Positions 9,501-18,021 of a DNA stretch of 34,979 bases are shown here, piece after piece. The position numbers were made by a program, and so were the translations under genes. The DNA comes from Eubacterium sp. (GTDB taxonomy: Bacteria > Bacillota > Clostridia > Lachnospirales > Lachnospiraceae): positions 1-34,979 of the forward strand of contig JAFXZW010000100.1 of the NCBI GenBank assembly GCA_017541035.1, in the 5' to 3' direction. The notes beneath the pieces were generated by a model that was not told where the DNA came from, made no database searches, and worked only from the letters and a program-made list of their open reading frames with translations. Position 1 is the stretch's first letter. Each line of letters opens with the position of its first letter.

Positions 9501-10047
9501 GAGTTGGGATTTCCATACTGATTTCAACAGGATGTTCGACAGTTGTTGCAGTCTTACTTCCATTAAGGGAATAGAACGGTTTAACACATCAAATGCAAAA
9601 ACCATGACATTTATGTTTAATAATTGCTATTCTCTTAAAGAACTTGATCTGTCAAGCTTTGATACGACAGGCATGACGCATAAGTTCAAAATTACATACA
9701 ATGGAAGCAAGTGGGAAACACCTTTCTATCATATGTTCTGGACAGAAAGCGTCCCGGAGCAATACAGTAAGGAAAGCAGCGAATTGAAAACTATTTATGC
9801 TTCCGAGGACTTTACAGTACCCAGCAATTATATTGACGATAAGAATAAGAGCGTTGTGATTAATCCGAACACAATTCCAATGTTTGGTGAAAAACTGACG
9901 AATCTGACTGGTGGCAGCGCCAATGCCACAACAATGAATTCGGTAGATTCATCGAAGAAAAATACAGCATACTATGCGTGGATTGATGGCAGGAGTACGG
10001 ACACCAGAAGTGATACGCAAGGCTACTTTACAATGAAAACAAAATAA
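3523..10047 (+). CDS. Giant type IV pilin-like protein with BspA/DUF285 leucine-rich repeats
   Basis: This is a protein of 2174 residues. The N-terminus is a type IV prepilin signal: a basic leader ending GRKG22, then FTMVELIVVLVILAILAA, with cleavage expected after G22 and Glu at mature position 5. After the pilin helix and about 650 residues of unassigned sequence come DUF285 repeats of the pattern MxxMFxxCxxLxxLxLxxF (about residues 720-1570 and 1690-2174). Each block ends in the same cap: TIYASEDF, MFG, then YYAWIDGR and QGYFT (from residues 1528 and 2090). DUF285/BspA proteins are known surface and adhesion proteins, but fusion to a prepilin signal at this size is unusual. ATG 3523 has GAGAGG 6 nt upstream; the GTG at 3487 has no ribosome binding site. 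It is first in a five-gene pilin operon. I infer a pilus-displayed adhesin. Confidence 0.9.
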   Translation: MEIMINRNSRCTKMNKGMGRKGFTMVELIVVLVILAILAAVVVPLMFGFTDSAKEKKYTEEAKRALTAAESMLSTAYTENLMYVPARLREQAELDANLPDTGLTVYTKESFRVADGTSKTLACYTIVEAVYKTDDGHYLYYDGSEWTVKDSQPASADIKNSDNDIIVWPRGQYLTDSAGNASDTTAQGGNDPSEPITEDDDTKTHDYSADNPDEPEPDMPDDSFKSAYIKLVSDDHSVSFGGSPTFETIYTEDNGFAENPTYTLNTMLYDDSKMTWQKGEDIPCTSQSDFADRVKELVEQLAPPEGDDRPTTTFTFHVSADEKTISIPITFEAYNKKTLSVSVIGGDDNTNTATVKYGMVSGLDISQLPVVSVSGNDNTKFSGTWYGKANGVDISGAEAKDANFATEVKNVVDSWMNAKVQEAENSTGTLDVVAIEAQGVSFVAPADVYKTLYVKETDGAGNTGLIKFGSGAGTTTQLVKKYAKNEKTKELFTVNGSGEKSASAVDENTYSIFTENPIYVGNVPFASAKKKLKFWHVFESNNTGGELVEDLSRRNRQKDCSSILLGKLYDPTYEKYGEVAEIELTDLSTRLIYSDNSPTPLKSTFETLVGGAGNINAIEFCLNPDEPTRYASRDKEVCISTTTIKAGSTSGMLKLNDDGKYDVATYDTNYPAYTVAYRVKDSNGKYTIYVLVEDGSEMKAQGSYAHLHDGFNSMSENTFVSHLDTAAVNDMQYMFNKCGALTGLNLDNFEYTEVQSTAYMFAECEQLTSITMSGPAPKLTTMERMFSQCKEIQTINMGTFDTSGANGSASMLTSTKRFLDGAIKLENLDIRKLDTRSVTNMESMFRSCDVLESITWDDGIYPLHIDSATDINSLFYKCHAIKGVRLVGSNVDSKAATAIETPATNPKIDNGTGIFKQCYALQTVRFEDIKFTALTGFGNFFSEVKSGITTVVFDNVVAPAVTSFYSLFGNDKVDSACTNLTTVTFDGCGFAGVTTMEKMFRNCTSLQVSGIDFTDTNFGSLNNTKYMFAGCTGFVGAIDLDSTQLDLSNVTNMQYMFEGCTELTSVTVFPSCSSGVNCDYMFHNCDALVVVDSFNIQYASSIKGLFQSCDQLTSVTLTGSNSDSGDASAIDTSLTQVADAFKEDSSLDTINIENLRFSELTSMGAFFTDVKSSLTTVSITNVAAPQMTSFSRLFQGCSLLSSLTFDWRGLSTISDMSYMFSGCGVLDFEQVVDIVPSNPSGVNCKYMFENCDSFTDVQSFNIRYASDISYLFNKCDGLVSVSLVGDGMDQGALLETNQDKAAGIFNSCNTFSSLTISDLYFEKYQNGGEIPGNVGDKDKAFSLQRILRWAPAENIVLRNIAFPVTFGSSYQMFYQNKVVKSIVLENLKLPGLGRMKQMFSECSNVETITFKKFDAPNAWNYGIMFRDCQKLKKVDFGNVNEEGEIHTFNTNHNSDFEDMFKNCYSLQTIKGLEKFNTSSGVAFTNMFYDCRSLEVLDLSGFVIDPSKLTTVSKLENMFGTTAESQLTTIYASEDFVLTSKLEEKNMFGAGLIHLCGANGTAINNASSPNKKYTGYYAWIDGRTTDGRADSQGYFTNSSLSKAKLRVTNGNWVSAGLPSGMSGTITAFGRNDTYKTEQELLAYFDANPEVTHFECHDSNYNNINVYFWIDSDNKLNWWSVARTVYINDNTINMFQNWTNLVSADLKYFDTTCMSSMSQMFSGCTSLQRANISSFNYDNISSISKMFYNCGALSSDDVQGVRTARLAGVNCSEAFSGCEAFTTIKAFDITYANDISGLFKNCSNLTNVTLTGSGYKESSEKCELANDVNKNKEVFKDAGTEGFSLTIKNIYFKNYKSNKGQVATDKALYNHGLYTLIHSAENATNIELNGVTMPNVYTMEFMFGTYTNKEEIKDVGSVRDFPKLENVKLININAPIQRMKSMFKLAENLKTVVFKNFDTSWGWNFSVMFQGCYSLTSVEFGKGFTTFGSNVQNPESWDFHTDFNRMFDSCCSLTSIKGIERFNTSNAKTMTFMFNNCYSLKELDLSSFDTTGMTHKFKITYNGSKWETPFYHMFWTESVPEQYSKESSELKTIYASEDFTVPSNYIDDKNKSVVINPNTIPMFGEKLTNLTGGSANATTMNSVDSSKKNTAYYAWIDGRSTDTRSDTQGYFTMKTK
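8104..8311 (+). repeat. First DUF285 C-terminal cap inside the giant pilin
   Basis: It encodes TIYASEDF, an MFG motif, then YYAWIDGRTTDGRADSQGYF. The same sequence of motifs closes the protein at 9790-10044. It marks the end of the first leucine-rich block and points to an internal duplication. Confidence 0.75.
9790..10044 (+). repeat. Second DUF285 C-terminal cap at the end of the giant pilin
   Basis: It encodes TIYASEDF, MFG, a GG-containing loop, then YYAWIDGRSTDTRSDTQGYF just before the end of the protein. It is homologous to the cap at 8104-8311. Similar caps end many BspA-like surface proteins of Firmicutes. Confidence 0.75.
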
Positions 10048-10070
10048 GAATAGTAAAAAGGAATGATGAT

Positions 10071-13000
10071 ATGGGTTTTTCAATATTTAAACTTCATATC
10101 CGTAAGGTGCATGCATCATCCGACAGGGGTTTTACCCTTGTTGAGTTGATTGTTGTGCTTGCATTGATGGCGATTTTGCTCAGTATCACGGCTTTCGGTT
10201 CGATTAGCTGGCTTGATTGGAGTCGTTTCCAGCAGGAGGATAGTTATGCAGAATCTATCTTTTATGCTACACAGAATCAGATTACTGAGATGGATGCAAG
10301 TGGCGCATTGGATCAGAAAATGGATATGCTGCGTAATAGCGCCGGAAGTTTCGACTCTATTTATGTCCTTGCTCATGGGAAGGATTCAGCTGCTGGTTTT
10401 TCCGGATACTATGATACAAATGGAAATCTGTATGAGTGGAATAAATTGTGGAAGGACAAAAACCTGGATAAAGAGGAACGTACACTTCTGCATCTGACAG
10501 CAGACGCGACTGATTATGATGATTATCTTGATGATCCCTCAAATGTAGATCCGGGGACCCGGGTTTTGTTTGATTTGATAGGTGCAATTATTTCAGACAA
10601 AAAAGTGTTAAATGGGTCGATTGCTATAGAATTTTCGCCGGAAGCGGCACAGGTTTTTGCGGTTTGTTATTCGGATCAGGCAGATGGCTTTGAGTATCGT
10701 GATACCACAGCTGCGGGAAGAGTTGATATTCGGAATCGTAAATTGCAGATCAGAAAAGACGAAATGGTCGGATACTATGCGGTCGACTCTTTGACGATGA
10801 AGCTGAAGGGGAAGAGCAGAAATTCAGCAGGATATACGCTTGAACTTGAGAACGAAGATTATTTCTCAATGATTCTTCATCCGAGAGATGAGGTAAAGCT
10901 TGAGGAGGCGAAACTGACATTTACCATAAATGGTGCATCTACATATGCCGGAAATTATGATAAGCAGTTTACATTTGTGATTGATGGATCGGATGAAGAT
11001 ACAAGTGATGACATTACAGCTAAGAATCTGACGGATGCGCTCGATAATCCGCTGAATGTCAAGTGTGATTTTTCCAAGGGACTATATGCGGATACGGATG
11101 ATCGCGTATTCCGAATTCCTGTGTGGAAAGATGACGCGACAGGATATGTTCATATCATTCTTGATGCGGCAGACATTCAGGCACAGTCTCTTTTATATGC
11201 ACAATCACTTGGGGGGATTGCAGGTATCAGCGATGCCGAGAAGACACAGGCACAGGAGAATTTCCGCAGAACATTTAGCTTCTATCGGTTTGGTTTGCCG
11301 AATGTTCGGTTCCTTCGGGCAGACGTTTTGGTAGCGTCTTCTTCAGGCAATGGCGGGGGCTCCGCCGGACGCAGAGTAGGAGGCGAGGTTATCCCTTATG
11401 GTACGAATGGGATTTTAGGAGAGGCGGTCACTTTTGCTAATTGGGATTCCAAGGATACGGATCAGACATATGGTATACTGAATGGGCGCCATTTCTATAA
11501 TATTCGCTTTGAATCTGATTATAGTGATGAGTTTAAAATGTTCGAAATATATAGCGATGGAGATGCAAAATCCAGAGAATTCGTTTTAAAGAGCAATATT
11601 GATTGGGCTTCCTATGCATATTTGACGAATTCCTTCCCTACCTCTTTAGGAGGTGTCACGTCAGGAACTTATGGGATCGGATTGAATCCTTTGGAGCTTC
11701 CTCGTGAATTGTATTACGAAGAATCTGATGGAACGAAAGTCAGCCCCGGTACGGATATGAAGAAATATCCGTTCCCGAGTTTTCGTATGCTTTCATATAG
11801 TGATAAGTTCACTCAGGAGAAGGACCCGTCCGCGGATGACGATTATTTTTCCATTTCAGGATTAAACATTTCGCTGGCTGCGAATTGCATTTATGGCATC
11901 TATGGAGAGGATGTCCAGGACTGTTTCAGGGATTCCTCTACAATGTCAAAAGCTTTTCGTATGGATAATTCATCTTCGTATGATACGCTGATCCAATATG
12001 GTAAAGCAGGTATGCTTGCGCTAGGACTTTTTGCTGAGAATGGAGGAGAACTCAGCAATCTGGAGATTGACAGAATTCAGGTTAGAGGAGTGGAAGGTTT
12101 TCCGGTGAGTACACCTGATAAGTATCTTGTTGCATCACGAGTTGGTGGATTTGTCGGTGAAAACCTTGGCACGTTAACAAAACTCTATATCGATGAGAGG
12201 AGAGCGAAGGGCACGAAGGCCGAGTCCTGGATACGGGGACGTTCAGATGTGGGCGGAATCGTTGGCCATCAGTATTGGATCGTAAAGAAGAAGGGGGAAG
12301 TAGCGTCTACAATCACCAATGATAATCCGTATCCTGATACTACAATCACAATATCAGGTTGTGTCAACAACGCAAAGGTTACCGGTATCGGTTATGTTGG
12401 TGGTATCATAGGACGAATATATCCGAAAGGCGCAGATAGTTTCGATGTTCAGTGCCGGATTGGGGATACTGATAAGCGATACAATACATGGTACCTTACC
12501 ATACTTCATGAAAAACTCTTTAGTATGAGTGTTGCAGAAAGGAATGTGATTGAGGGATGCAAAAACCACGGTGAGATATCCATGGATCCTTCGTATGCGG
12601 AAAAGGAGATTGACGGAAATTCCTTCCGTAGAGGATACTATTTCGGAGGTATAGCCGGAGCGGCGTTCCAATCACAGTATACTGCGGGTAATTCCTTGAA
12701 CTATGATTTCAGTTCAAATGCAAATAAAAGAGCGGTGATTAAAAATTGCGACAGTGATACACTCTATACAAAAACAGATTTAATGAAGATCCTAAACCCC
12801 GGTAATGATGGCGAGAATATGAAGGAGGCGAAGAGATTTCTTCGCATGCAGTTTGTTGGTGGAATTGTTGGTGGCGCAGCGTATGCATATATTGAGGATT
12901 GTTCCACTACTCCGTCTGGTGAGAATAAAGGAAAGTATTCTTTCCTGTTTGGGGATCGGTATGTGGGTGGAGTGGCTGGTTATGCCGTAGAGACTACATT

Positions 13001-16000
13001 TACGGGATCAGATACATACAATAAAAATGAGTTTGTTAAGCTCGTCGAGCTTGGATTGACGGGGGAAAGATCAAAGTATAGAAGTGATTATTCTGTGATC
13101 AATGGCACCGGCGTGTATGGAAACTATGCGATTGGTGGAATCGCGGGGGCTTTTGGAATACCGGAAGGTGAACATGATGGGGATTTGATAGTGAAATCCG
13201 GGCTTGAGGCAGCATACTCCGGATCTTATTCAGATGGTCAGAAAACGGTTACCATGGGTATTGGATATCCGGCAGGTTGTGGAGCGTCGATATCAAGTCA
13301 GCACGCTATTACCGGCCTCCTCAATACGTCGGTTGTTCTGGGTGGAAGTTTCAATGCGAAAGTAAACAGTAATGAGAATTTGGTGGGCGCTGAAACAACC
13401 GATCGGTGTTACTATGGTATCGGCGGCGTGGCCGGCGTGCTTGCTACCACGATCCGAAATGCTGATTATGTTCAGTCAGAAGCAACAAAATCTTTTTATT
13501 ACGGATTGATCTGTACAGGAATAACGAATGCTCCGACGGATGTTTCCAAACTGACCGCAGTTGATAAACTCTGCACTATTGTTGAAAATTCGCTTTTCGT
13601 TACGGACGGAACCGGCGGAATTGTGGGAGAGGCGCTTCGGAACGGGAATCTGAACTCCGCTCTGGGTAAGGCTCGTTACAGTTCCACGATCGATGCCGTA
13701 ATCTTTGGCAGGAATCGTGTCGGGGGTGCGATTGGAGATAATTCTGCGTCAATAAGTAGTGGCGGACAGTCCGTTGTTGCAAATATGTATCCTTCCAAAG
13801 TGAACAGTGGAAGTTCAGGCCTTGTTGTCTTCGGATATGAGAATGTTGGTGGTTTGGTCGGCGCATTTTCTGATAACGGTGGAAACGGAGTAACCGCAAG
13901 CTTTAATTCCGATGATAATATATTTAAAAATGGTAATAATGACGTGATTATTACAACGCCCTTCCGTGTATTGGGATATCGTGCAGTAGGTGGCGCGATT
14001 GGCACATTTTACGCTGATGACGGGAAGGAAGCAAAGGTGACGGCGAAAATAAAGATAGAGGCAAGTGCTGTTATCACCGGCAGCATGTATGTCGGAGGAG
14101 CAATTGGAATTCAGGAGGGATATTCGAAGTCAAATGCGAGATATATCTTACGACTGCAGAATACAAGCGTTCGTGCTGATTGCTTTGCCGGCAGTATAGC
14201 AGGTGCTATACTTTCTGATCGTGGTTATTGGCCGTTAGATAAGTTGACGGATAATACAACTAACAGTAAGGTGAATAATGCAAAAGCAGAAGCGGACATA
14301 TGTGCCGGATTCGTGACTGGGCTTTATGCGTATCAGGGAACTCCGGGCGAGAACGTGGATAGTAATAGTGTACTATGGAACACCACAGGTGAGAACGGAA
14401 TTCAGAACTACAAGCGTTATGATGACGGATCTCATAATGGATTGTACAATATTACGAAAATCAACAATCTGAAGTGTACGGTACCTGATTCATTTGATGA
14501 GAATACGTATTTGGAATTCATTAAAGGAATCAAGGGAGTATACAATGATTTGCTTGTTCCGACCGCCGGTATTGTGATAGATATGCAGGGCTTTTGTGAA
14601 AAGGTACAGGAAAAGGGCGGAATTGTTTCAGCGAAGCTTTATGTTGGTGGACTGTGTGGATATATACCGGAGCGAATTGTCAGTGATAGTGACATAGAAG
14701 CAGGGAGGACGCTGACGATTTATTACTATCGAAATCGTTCCAGGTTAAGAACTTCCGGGGCGGTTCGTTCCTGTGAGATAGGTTCAAATGATGAGAATTA
14801 CTATTCATATCTTGGCGCGGTTACCGGACGGATTCCTCCGGGAATGAAGTTAAGTAGTTGTAAAAACACTTCCGGATCACAACCTTCGGAAGAAGCCGTA
14901 GGGAATTATTATGCTAAATCCACAAATACCAGTTTTGTTGGTGGACTGACAGAGGTGAATGCCGGCTGGATCGAATATGCAGGCTATTTGAATGCAAGCA
15001 CCAATAAGTTATACTTTGATGACAAAGCCATGAATTCTAAAGTTTATTATATTGAGAATATAAATGGTGGAGTAGGATATGTGGCCGGATTAAATGGAAC
15101 AAGTATTACGGATGGCGTTTATACTGGAGTTATTTGTAATAGCGCAGATGTGTATTGGCTTAGGGGAAAGACAGTTGGTGGAATCGCGGCAGCAGCGGGT
15201 GGTTCTTCTACAATACGTGATTGCGTGAGCCATGGAGATATTACAGTAATTAAAAATAACAACGCAAGCGGAGATAAAGGCGCGGCAGGGATTCTGTATG
15301 AGGTATCAGACTTTGTTCCGGCAGGGAAAACAATTGTTCTGTCCGATAATTCCAGCAGTTGCAAGACAACAATAGATAAAAGTTGCGATGGCGCCAAGAT
15401 AACCGGCATTGTTTATAATACCCGGGGAAAGGGTGATGTTATCCGTTGCCGGAATTATACTCCGGAGCTGTCTTATGCTATTACTTCGTCTGAAGTGGGA
15501 AAACGTGCAAATTCAATTATCTATTGTATAGATGCTAGTAACAGTGCTGAAAAATCGAGTGACAAATATACTGGTTTCGGAATGACCACCGGTAATCTTG
15601 ACAGTATGTATGGTAATCTTTATATCGGAAAGAAGACCGGGCAGACACAGTACTTTGCAGTCAATAGTATGTATGTTAATAATTTCGCGGATTATGATGG
15701 GAAAGCGCTTACAGACGCGGATCTGAAAGTGCCGATAAGAACTTATGACGAACTGCCTTCAAGAACAAGGATAGAATCTCAGATACAGGGCAATGCCGGC
15801 TGGGAGGATAGTCTGAAGAACTCCGATGATACCGGATATCGCGGTGTTGAGATCAACGTGGTTGATGGTAGTGGGCATTCGAATGGCACTTACGCGGATG
15901 TGGATGCTATCACTATCCGTTGGAACAAAGGAAGTGTAGATGAGACATATCAAAATCAGATGATTCTTTATGATGCTGATGGAAAGAGAATGTCTATAGG

Positions 16001-16649
16001 ACAGATTCTTACATCTGTATCGAGTGGATCGGATTTTGATCAGAAGGTAGACATCTCTGAGTATTGGAATAACAGGGCGACGAACGGAATTCGTTATGAT
16101 TCGGGATTTAACATTGATCAGATTTCAAAAATAGTGATCATTGTATGTGGAGCGACGAACGGTTCGGGTACAATTGGTATCAAGGGACTGTCGTGGAATA
16201 CAACAAGAGCGGGACAGGCGGTATCCGTGCCTATGATATTTGATCCCAGTAGAAATGTGAGCAGTTTAACTGATGCGCTGGAAGAGGTCGAAAAGGATCA
16301 GTTGTCGATGCTTTACTTTGAAGAAACAGCAGCAAATCAGCCGCATCTCTATTTAAATGGTGTATCAACAGGTATTAGCGCAATTGATGTTGATCGAAGG
16401 GCGGCGGCTGATCAACACGATCCGCCTAAGATTGAGCTTGTGAACACAGATGGTTCTCAGCAGTATTTCTCAGAGGACTATCTGAACAATTCGCAAACTT
16501 TCAGACAGAATAATTCCTTTGCTGATATCGCAAATATCGCTTCTGCGGCGGATAGAAGTAATATTCCGATCCCGAGGTTCAATTTTTACAGGTATTTGGA
16601 TATGGAGCATCGCCTTCCTGCAATCTATTACCCTGATACTACGCCGTAG
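10071..16649 (+). CDS. Giant type IV pilin-like protein with GLUG-type VGGxxG repeats
   Basis: This is a protein of 2192 residues with a prepilin signal: the leader ends SSDRG20, then FTLVELIVVLALMAILLS, with Glu at mature position 5. From about residue 690 to 1730 it has some 15-20 copies of a VGGxxG motif (VGGFVG, VGGIVG, IGGIAG, VGGAIG, VGGLCG), each followed by short beta-strand-like stretches and often a xxxC element. This matches the GLUG motif of bacterial surface proteins and suggests a long beta-helix-like or stacked beta domain. The last 300 residues form a separate region that I cannot assign. AAGGA at 10058-10062 sits 8 nt before ATG 10071, and the gene starts 23 nt after the BspA-like pilin. 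There is no LPXTG anchor, so surface attachment would rely on the pilin helix. Confidence 0.88.
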   Translation: MGFSIFKLHIRKVHASSDRGFTLVELIVVLALMAILLSITAFGSISWLDWSRFQQEDSYAESIFYATQNQITEMDASGALDQKMDMLRNSAGSFDSIYVLAHGKDSAAGFSGYYDTNGNLYEWNKLWKDKNLDKEERTLLHLTADATDYDDYLDDPSNVDPGTRVLFDLIGAIISDKKVLNGSIAIEFSPEAAQVFAVCYSDQADGFEYRDTTAAGRVDIRNRKLQIRKDEMVGYYAVDSLTMKLKGKSRNSAGYTLELENEDYFSMILHPRDEVKLEEAKLTFTINGASTYAGNYDKQFTFVIDGSDEDTSDDITAKNLTDALDNPLNVKCDFSKGLYADTDDRVFRIPVWKDDATGYVHIILDAADIQAQSLLYAQSLGGIAGISDAEKTQAQENFRRTFSFYRFGLPNVRFLRADVLVASSSGNGGGSAGRRVGGEVIPYGTNGILGEAVTFANWDSKDTDQTYGILNGRHFYNIRFESDYSDEFKMFEIYSDGDAKSREFVLKSNIDWASYAYLTNSFPTSLGGVTSGTYGIGLNPLELPRELYYEESDGTKVSPGTDMKKYPFPSFRMLSYSDKFTQEKDPSADDDYFSISGLNISLAANCIYGIYGEDVQDCFRDSSTMSKAFRMDNSSSYDTLIQYGKAGMLALGLFAENGGELSNLEIDRIQVRGVEGFPVSTPDKYLVASRVGGFVGENLGTLTKLYIDERRAKGTKAESWIRGRSDVGGIVGHQYWIVKKKGEVASTITNDNPYPDTTITISGCVNNAKVTGIGYVGGIIGRIYPKGADSFDVQCRIGDTDKRYNTWYLTILHEKLFSMSVAERNVIEGCKNHGEISMDPSYAEKEIDGNSFRRGYYFGGIAGAAFQSQYTAGNSLNYDFSSNANKRAVIKNCDSDTLYTKTDLMKILNPGNDGENMKEAKRFLRMQFVGGIVGGAAYAYIEDCSTTPSGENKGKYSFLFGDRYVGGVAGYAVETTFTGSDTYNKNEFVKLVELGLTGERSKYRSDYSVINGTGVYGNYAIGGIAGAFGIPEGEHDGDLIVKSGLEAAYSGSYSDGQKTVTMGIGYPAGCGASISSQHAITGLLNTSVVLGGSFNAKVNSNENLVGAETTDRCYYGIGGVAGVLATTIRNADYVQSEATKSFYYGLICTGITNAPTDVSKLTAVDKLCTIVENSLFVTDGTGGIVGEALRNGNLNSALGKARYSSTIDAVIFGRNRVGGAIGDNSASISSGGQSVVANMYPSKVNSGSSGLVVFGYENVGGLVGAFSDNGGNGVTASFNSDDNIFKNGNNDVIITTPFRVLGYRAVGGAIGTFYADDGKEAKVTAKIKIEASAVITGSMYVGGAIGIQEGYSKSNARYILRLQNTSVRADCFAGSIAGAILSDRGYWPLDKLTDNTTNSKVNNAKAEADICAGFVTGLYAYQGTPGENVDSNSVLWNTTGENGIQNYKRYDDGSHNGLYNITKINNLKCTVPDSFDENTYLEFIKGIKGVYNDLLVPTAGIVIDMQGFCEKVQEKGGIVSAKLYVGGLCGYIPERIVSDSDIEAGRTLTIYYYRNRSRLRTSGAVRSCEIGSNDENYYSYLGAVTGRIPPGMKLSSCKNTSGSQPSEEAVGNYYAKSTNTSFVGGLTEVNAGWIEYAGYLNASTNKLYFDDKAMNSKVYYIENINGGVGYVAGLNGTSITDGVYTGVICNSADVYWLRGKTVGGIAAAAGGSSTIRDCVSHGDITVIKNNNASGDKGAAGILYEVSDFVPAGKTIVLSDNSSSCKTTIDKSCDGAKITGIVYNTRGKGDVIRCRNYTPELSYAITSSEVGKRANSIIYCIDASNSAEKSSDKYTGFGMTTGNLDSMYGNLYIGKKTGQTQYFAVNSMYVNNFADYDGKALTDADLKVPIRTYDELPSRTRIESQIQGNAGWEDSLKNSDDTGYRGVEINVVDGSGHSNGTYADVDAITIRWNKGSVDETYQNQMILYDADGKRMSIGQILTSVSSGSDFDQKVDISEYWNNRATNGIRYDSGFNIDQISKIVIIVCGATNGSGTIGIKGLSWNTTRAGQAVSVPMIFDPSRNVSSLTDALEEVEKDQLSMLYFEETAANQPHLYLNGVSTGISAIDVDRRAAADQHDPPKIELVNTDGSQQYFSEDYLNNSQTFRQNNSFADIANIASAADRSNIPIPRFNFYRYLDMEHRLPAIYYPDTTP

Positions 16650-16677
16650 TGCTTTAGACTGAAAAGGAATGAATCGC

Positions 16678-17475
16678 ATGAAGAATAACAAGCAACGATC
16701 AAAACTGCATAAAGTAGACGGGAATGACCGGGGTGTGGCTTTGATCGCTGCAGTGGTTATCATATCCATACTGATCGTTTTCACATTCTCCCTCATGTTG
16801 GCTGCCTATAACCTGTATTCATCACAGAATAAGAATGTGTCCAGTATGATGTGCACACAGGCGGCGAATACACTTAGCGCAGCATTGGATCAGGAGTTGA
16901 CTTATGAGAATAAAAGTACCGGAAAGTATCCCGAAAAGGATAGCTATCTGTACAGATACATTCGGTATAATCTATGTCAGTCCGATACTTGGCCGTATTA
17001 CAAAGCGGGAACTGCTGGACACGGTCAAAAGGAAGCGTATCGGATTTTTGAACTGGTGCATGCAAATGGGAAGAAGGTTCAGAGTGCCGGGGGAAAGATA
17101 TCTGAATCCGAAACTCGGACGATTACGAGTATCGAAGGAAAACCCGGAAGGATTAAGATCTGTATGTATTGGGAACCGCCGAAGTCTGCTACAGAAAGCG
17201 AGCTTGTGAATAATGCATCAAACCTGCCCTTTAAAAAAGGAATCATACTGCACGTGATTGTTACCTGCGAATCGGCCAGCCAAACGTATTCGGTAGAAAA
17301 AAAGTATGTGCTTGACATATCCCATTATGGTATGGAAGGTGCGTCAAAAATGAACAGAATTGTTACAGCGGCTTCTGATCCTGCAATTAATCCATTGGGG
17401 ATCGATCCGGATGTGGATACGGAAAAGTTTACTAAAGATGAGCAGTGGATTTGGAGTATAACGGAAGAGCAATGA
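16678..17475 (+). CDS. GspK/PilX-like minor pseudopilin
   Basis: This protein of 265 residues has a basic leader ending GNDRG19 followed by the hydrophobic stretch VALIAAVVIISILIVFTFSL. Position +5 of the mature form is Ala, not the usual Glu. That is the hallmark of the GspK pseudopilin, and the RGVAL-type start is common in PilX/GspK proteins. In those families the protein lacking Glu5 sits at the tip of the pseudopilus and starts assembly. ATG 16678 lies 9 nt after AAGGA; the in-frame ATG at 16669 directly abuts that site and is less likely. Its stop overlaps the next start (ATGA). The extracytoplasmic part shows no domain I recognise. Confidence 0.75.
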   Translation: MKNNKQRSKLHKVDGNDRGVALIAAVVIISILIVFTFSLMLAAYNLYSSQNKNVSSMMCTQAANTLSAALDQELTYENKSTGKYPEKDSYLYRYIRYNLCQSDTWPYYKAGTAGHGQKEAYRIFELVHANGKKVQSAGGKISESETRTITSIEGKPGRIKICMYWEPPKSATESELVNNASNLPFKKGIILHVIVTCESASQTYSVEKKYVLDISHYGMEGASKMNRIVTAASDPAINPLGIDPDVDTEKFTKDEQWIWSITEEQ

Positions 17476-18002
17476 TCAAGGTGAGGGATATGACCAAAAG
17501 AAATCGTGGTATAATAGTGAATAACAGCGGAGAGACAATGGTCGAAATGATCGTATCCTTTACGATTTTGGCAATCGTCATGTTGGCACTCGGAGGGATG
17601 ATTTACTATTCCTCCGTCCTTCGCATGCGTGCTACGGATACTTCCGATGTTTGTTCATCGTTCTATCAGGCGATATATAAAAAGACTCCGGATGCTGATC
17701 AGGTAGATGCATACTATTACGTTGGCAGCCACGCCGATGATAATACTACGATGTTTAAGTTTGTACTTAGTGACGATACAGACGATGATAACCTGAGGGA
17801 CATTCGGACAAAATTCACGAATGCAATTAAGGTGCCAAATATCGATGCTACGGGATATAAGAGTAAGGATCCGTTGATAACCTCGGAGAATCTGGTTACG
17901 CCAAGAGCGGTACTATTTATGTACAACGGAAGTGTAAAATCTTCATCCATTACAGGTAATACCACCGGTAGTGGTTCAGGCGGCAATTCAGAAGGAAACT
18001 AA
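17472..18002 (+). CDS. Minor pilin/pseudopilin with atypical +1 Glu
   Basis: This protein of 176 residues has a leader ending NNSG20 and the core ETMVEMIVSFTILAIVMLAL, so Glu is at mature +5 as in type IV prepilins. The +1 residue is Glu where Phe or Met is common. The start ATG overlaps the previous stop by four bases (ATGA), and GGAAG lies about 4 nt upstream. The globular part (residues 50-176) has no recognised domain and ends in a Gly/Ser/Asn/Thr-rich tail. Translation is probably coupled to the GspK-like gene. Gene order suggests a GspI/J- or PilV/W-like partner in a tip complex, but that role is an inference. Confidence 0.75.
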   Translation: MIKVRDMTKRNRGIIVNNSGETMVEMIVSFTILAIVMLALGGMIYYSSVLRMRATDTSDVCSSFYQAIYKKTPDADQVDAYYYVGSHADDNTTMFKFVLSDDTDDDNLRDIRTKFTNAIKVPNIDATGYKSKDPLITSENLVTPRAVLFMYNGSVKSSSITGNTTGSGSGGNSEGN

Positions 18003-18021
18003 GAACGAAGGGATATTTGAC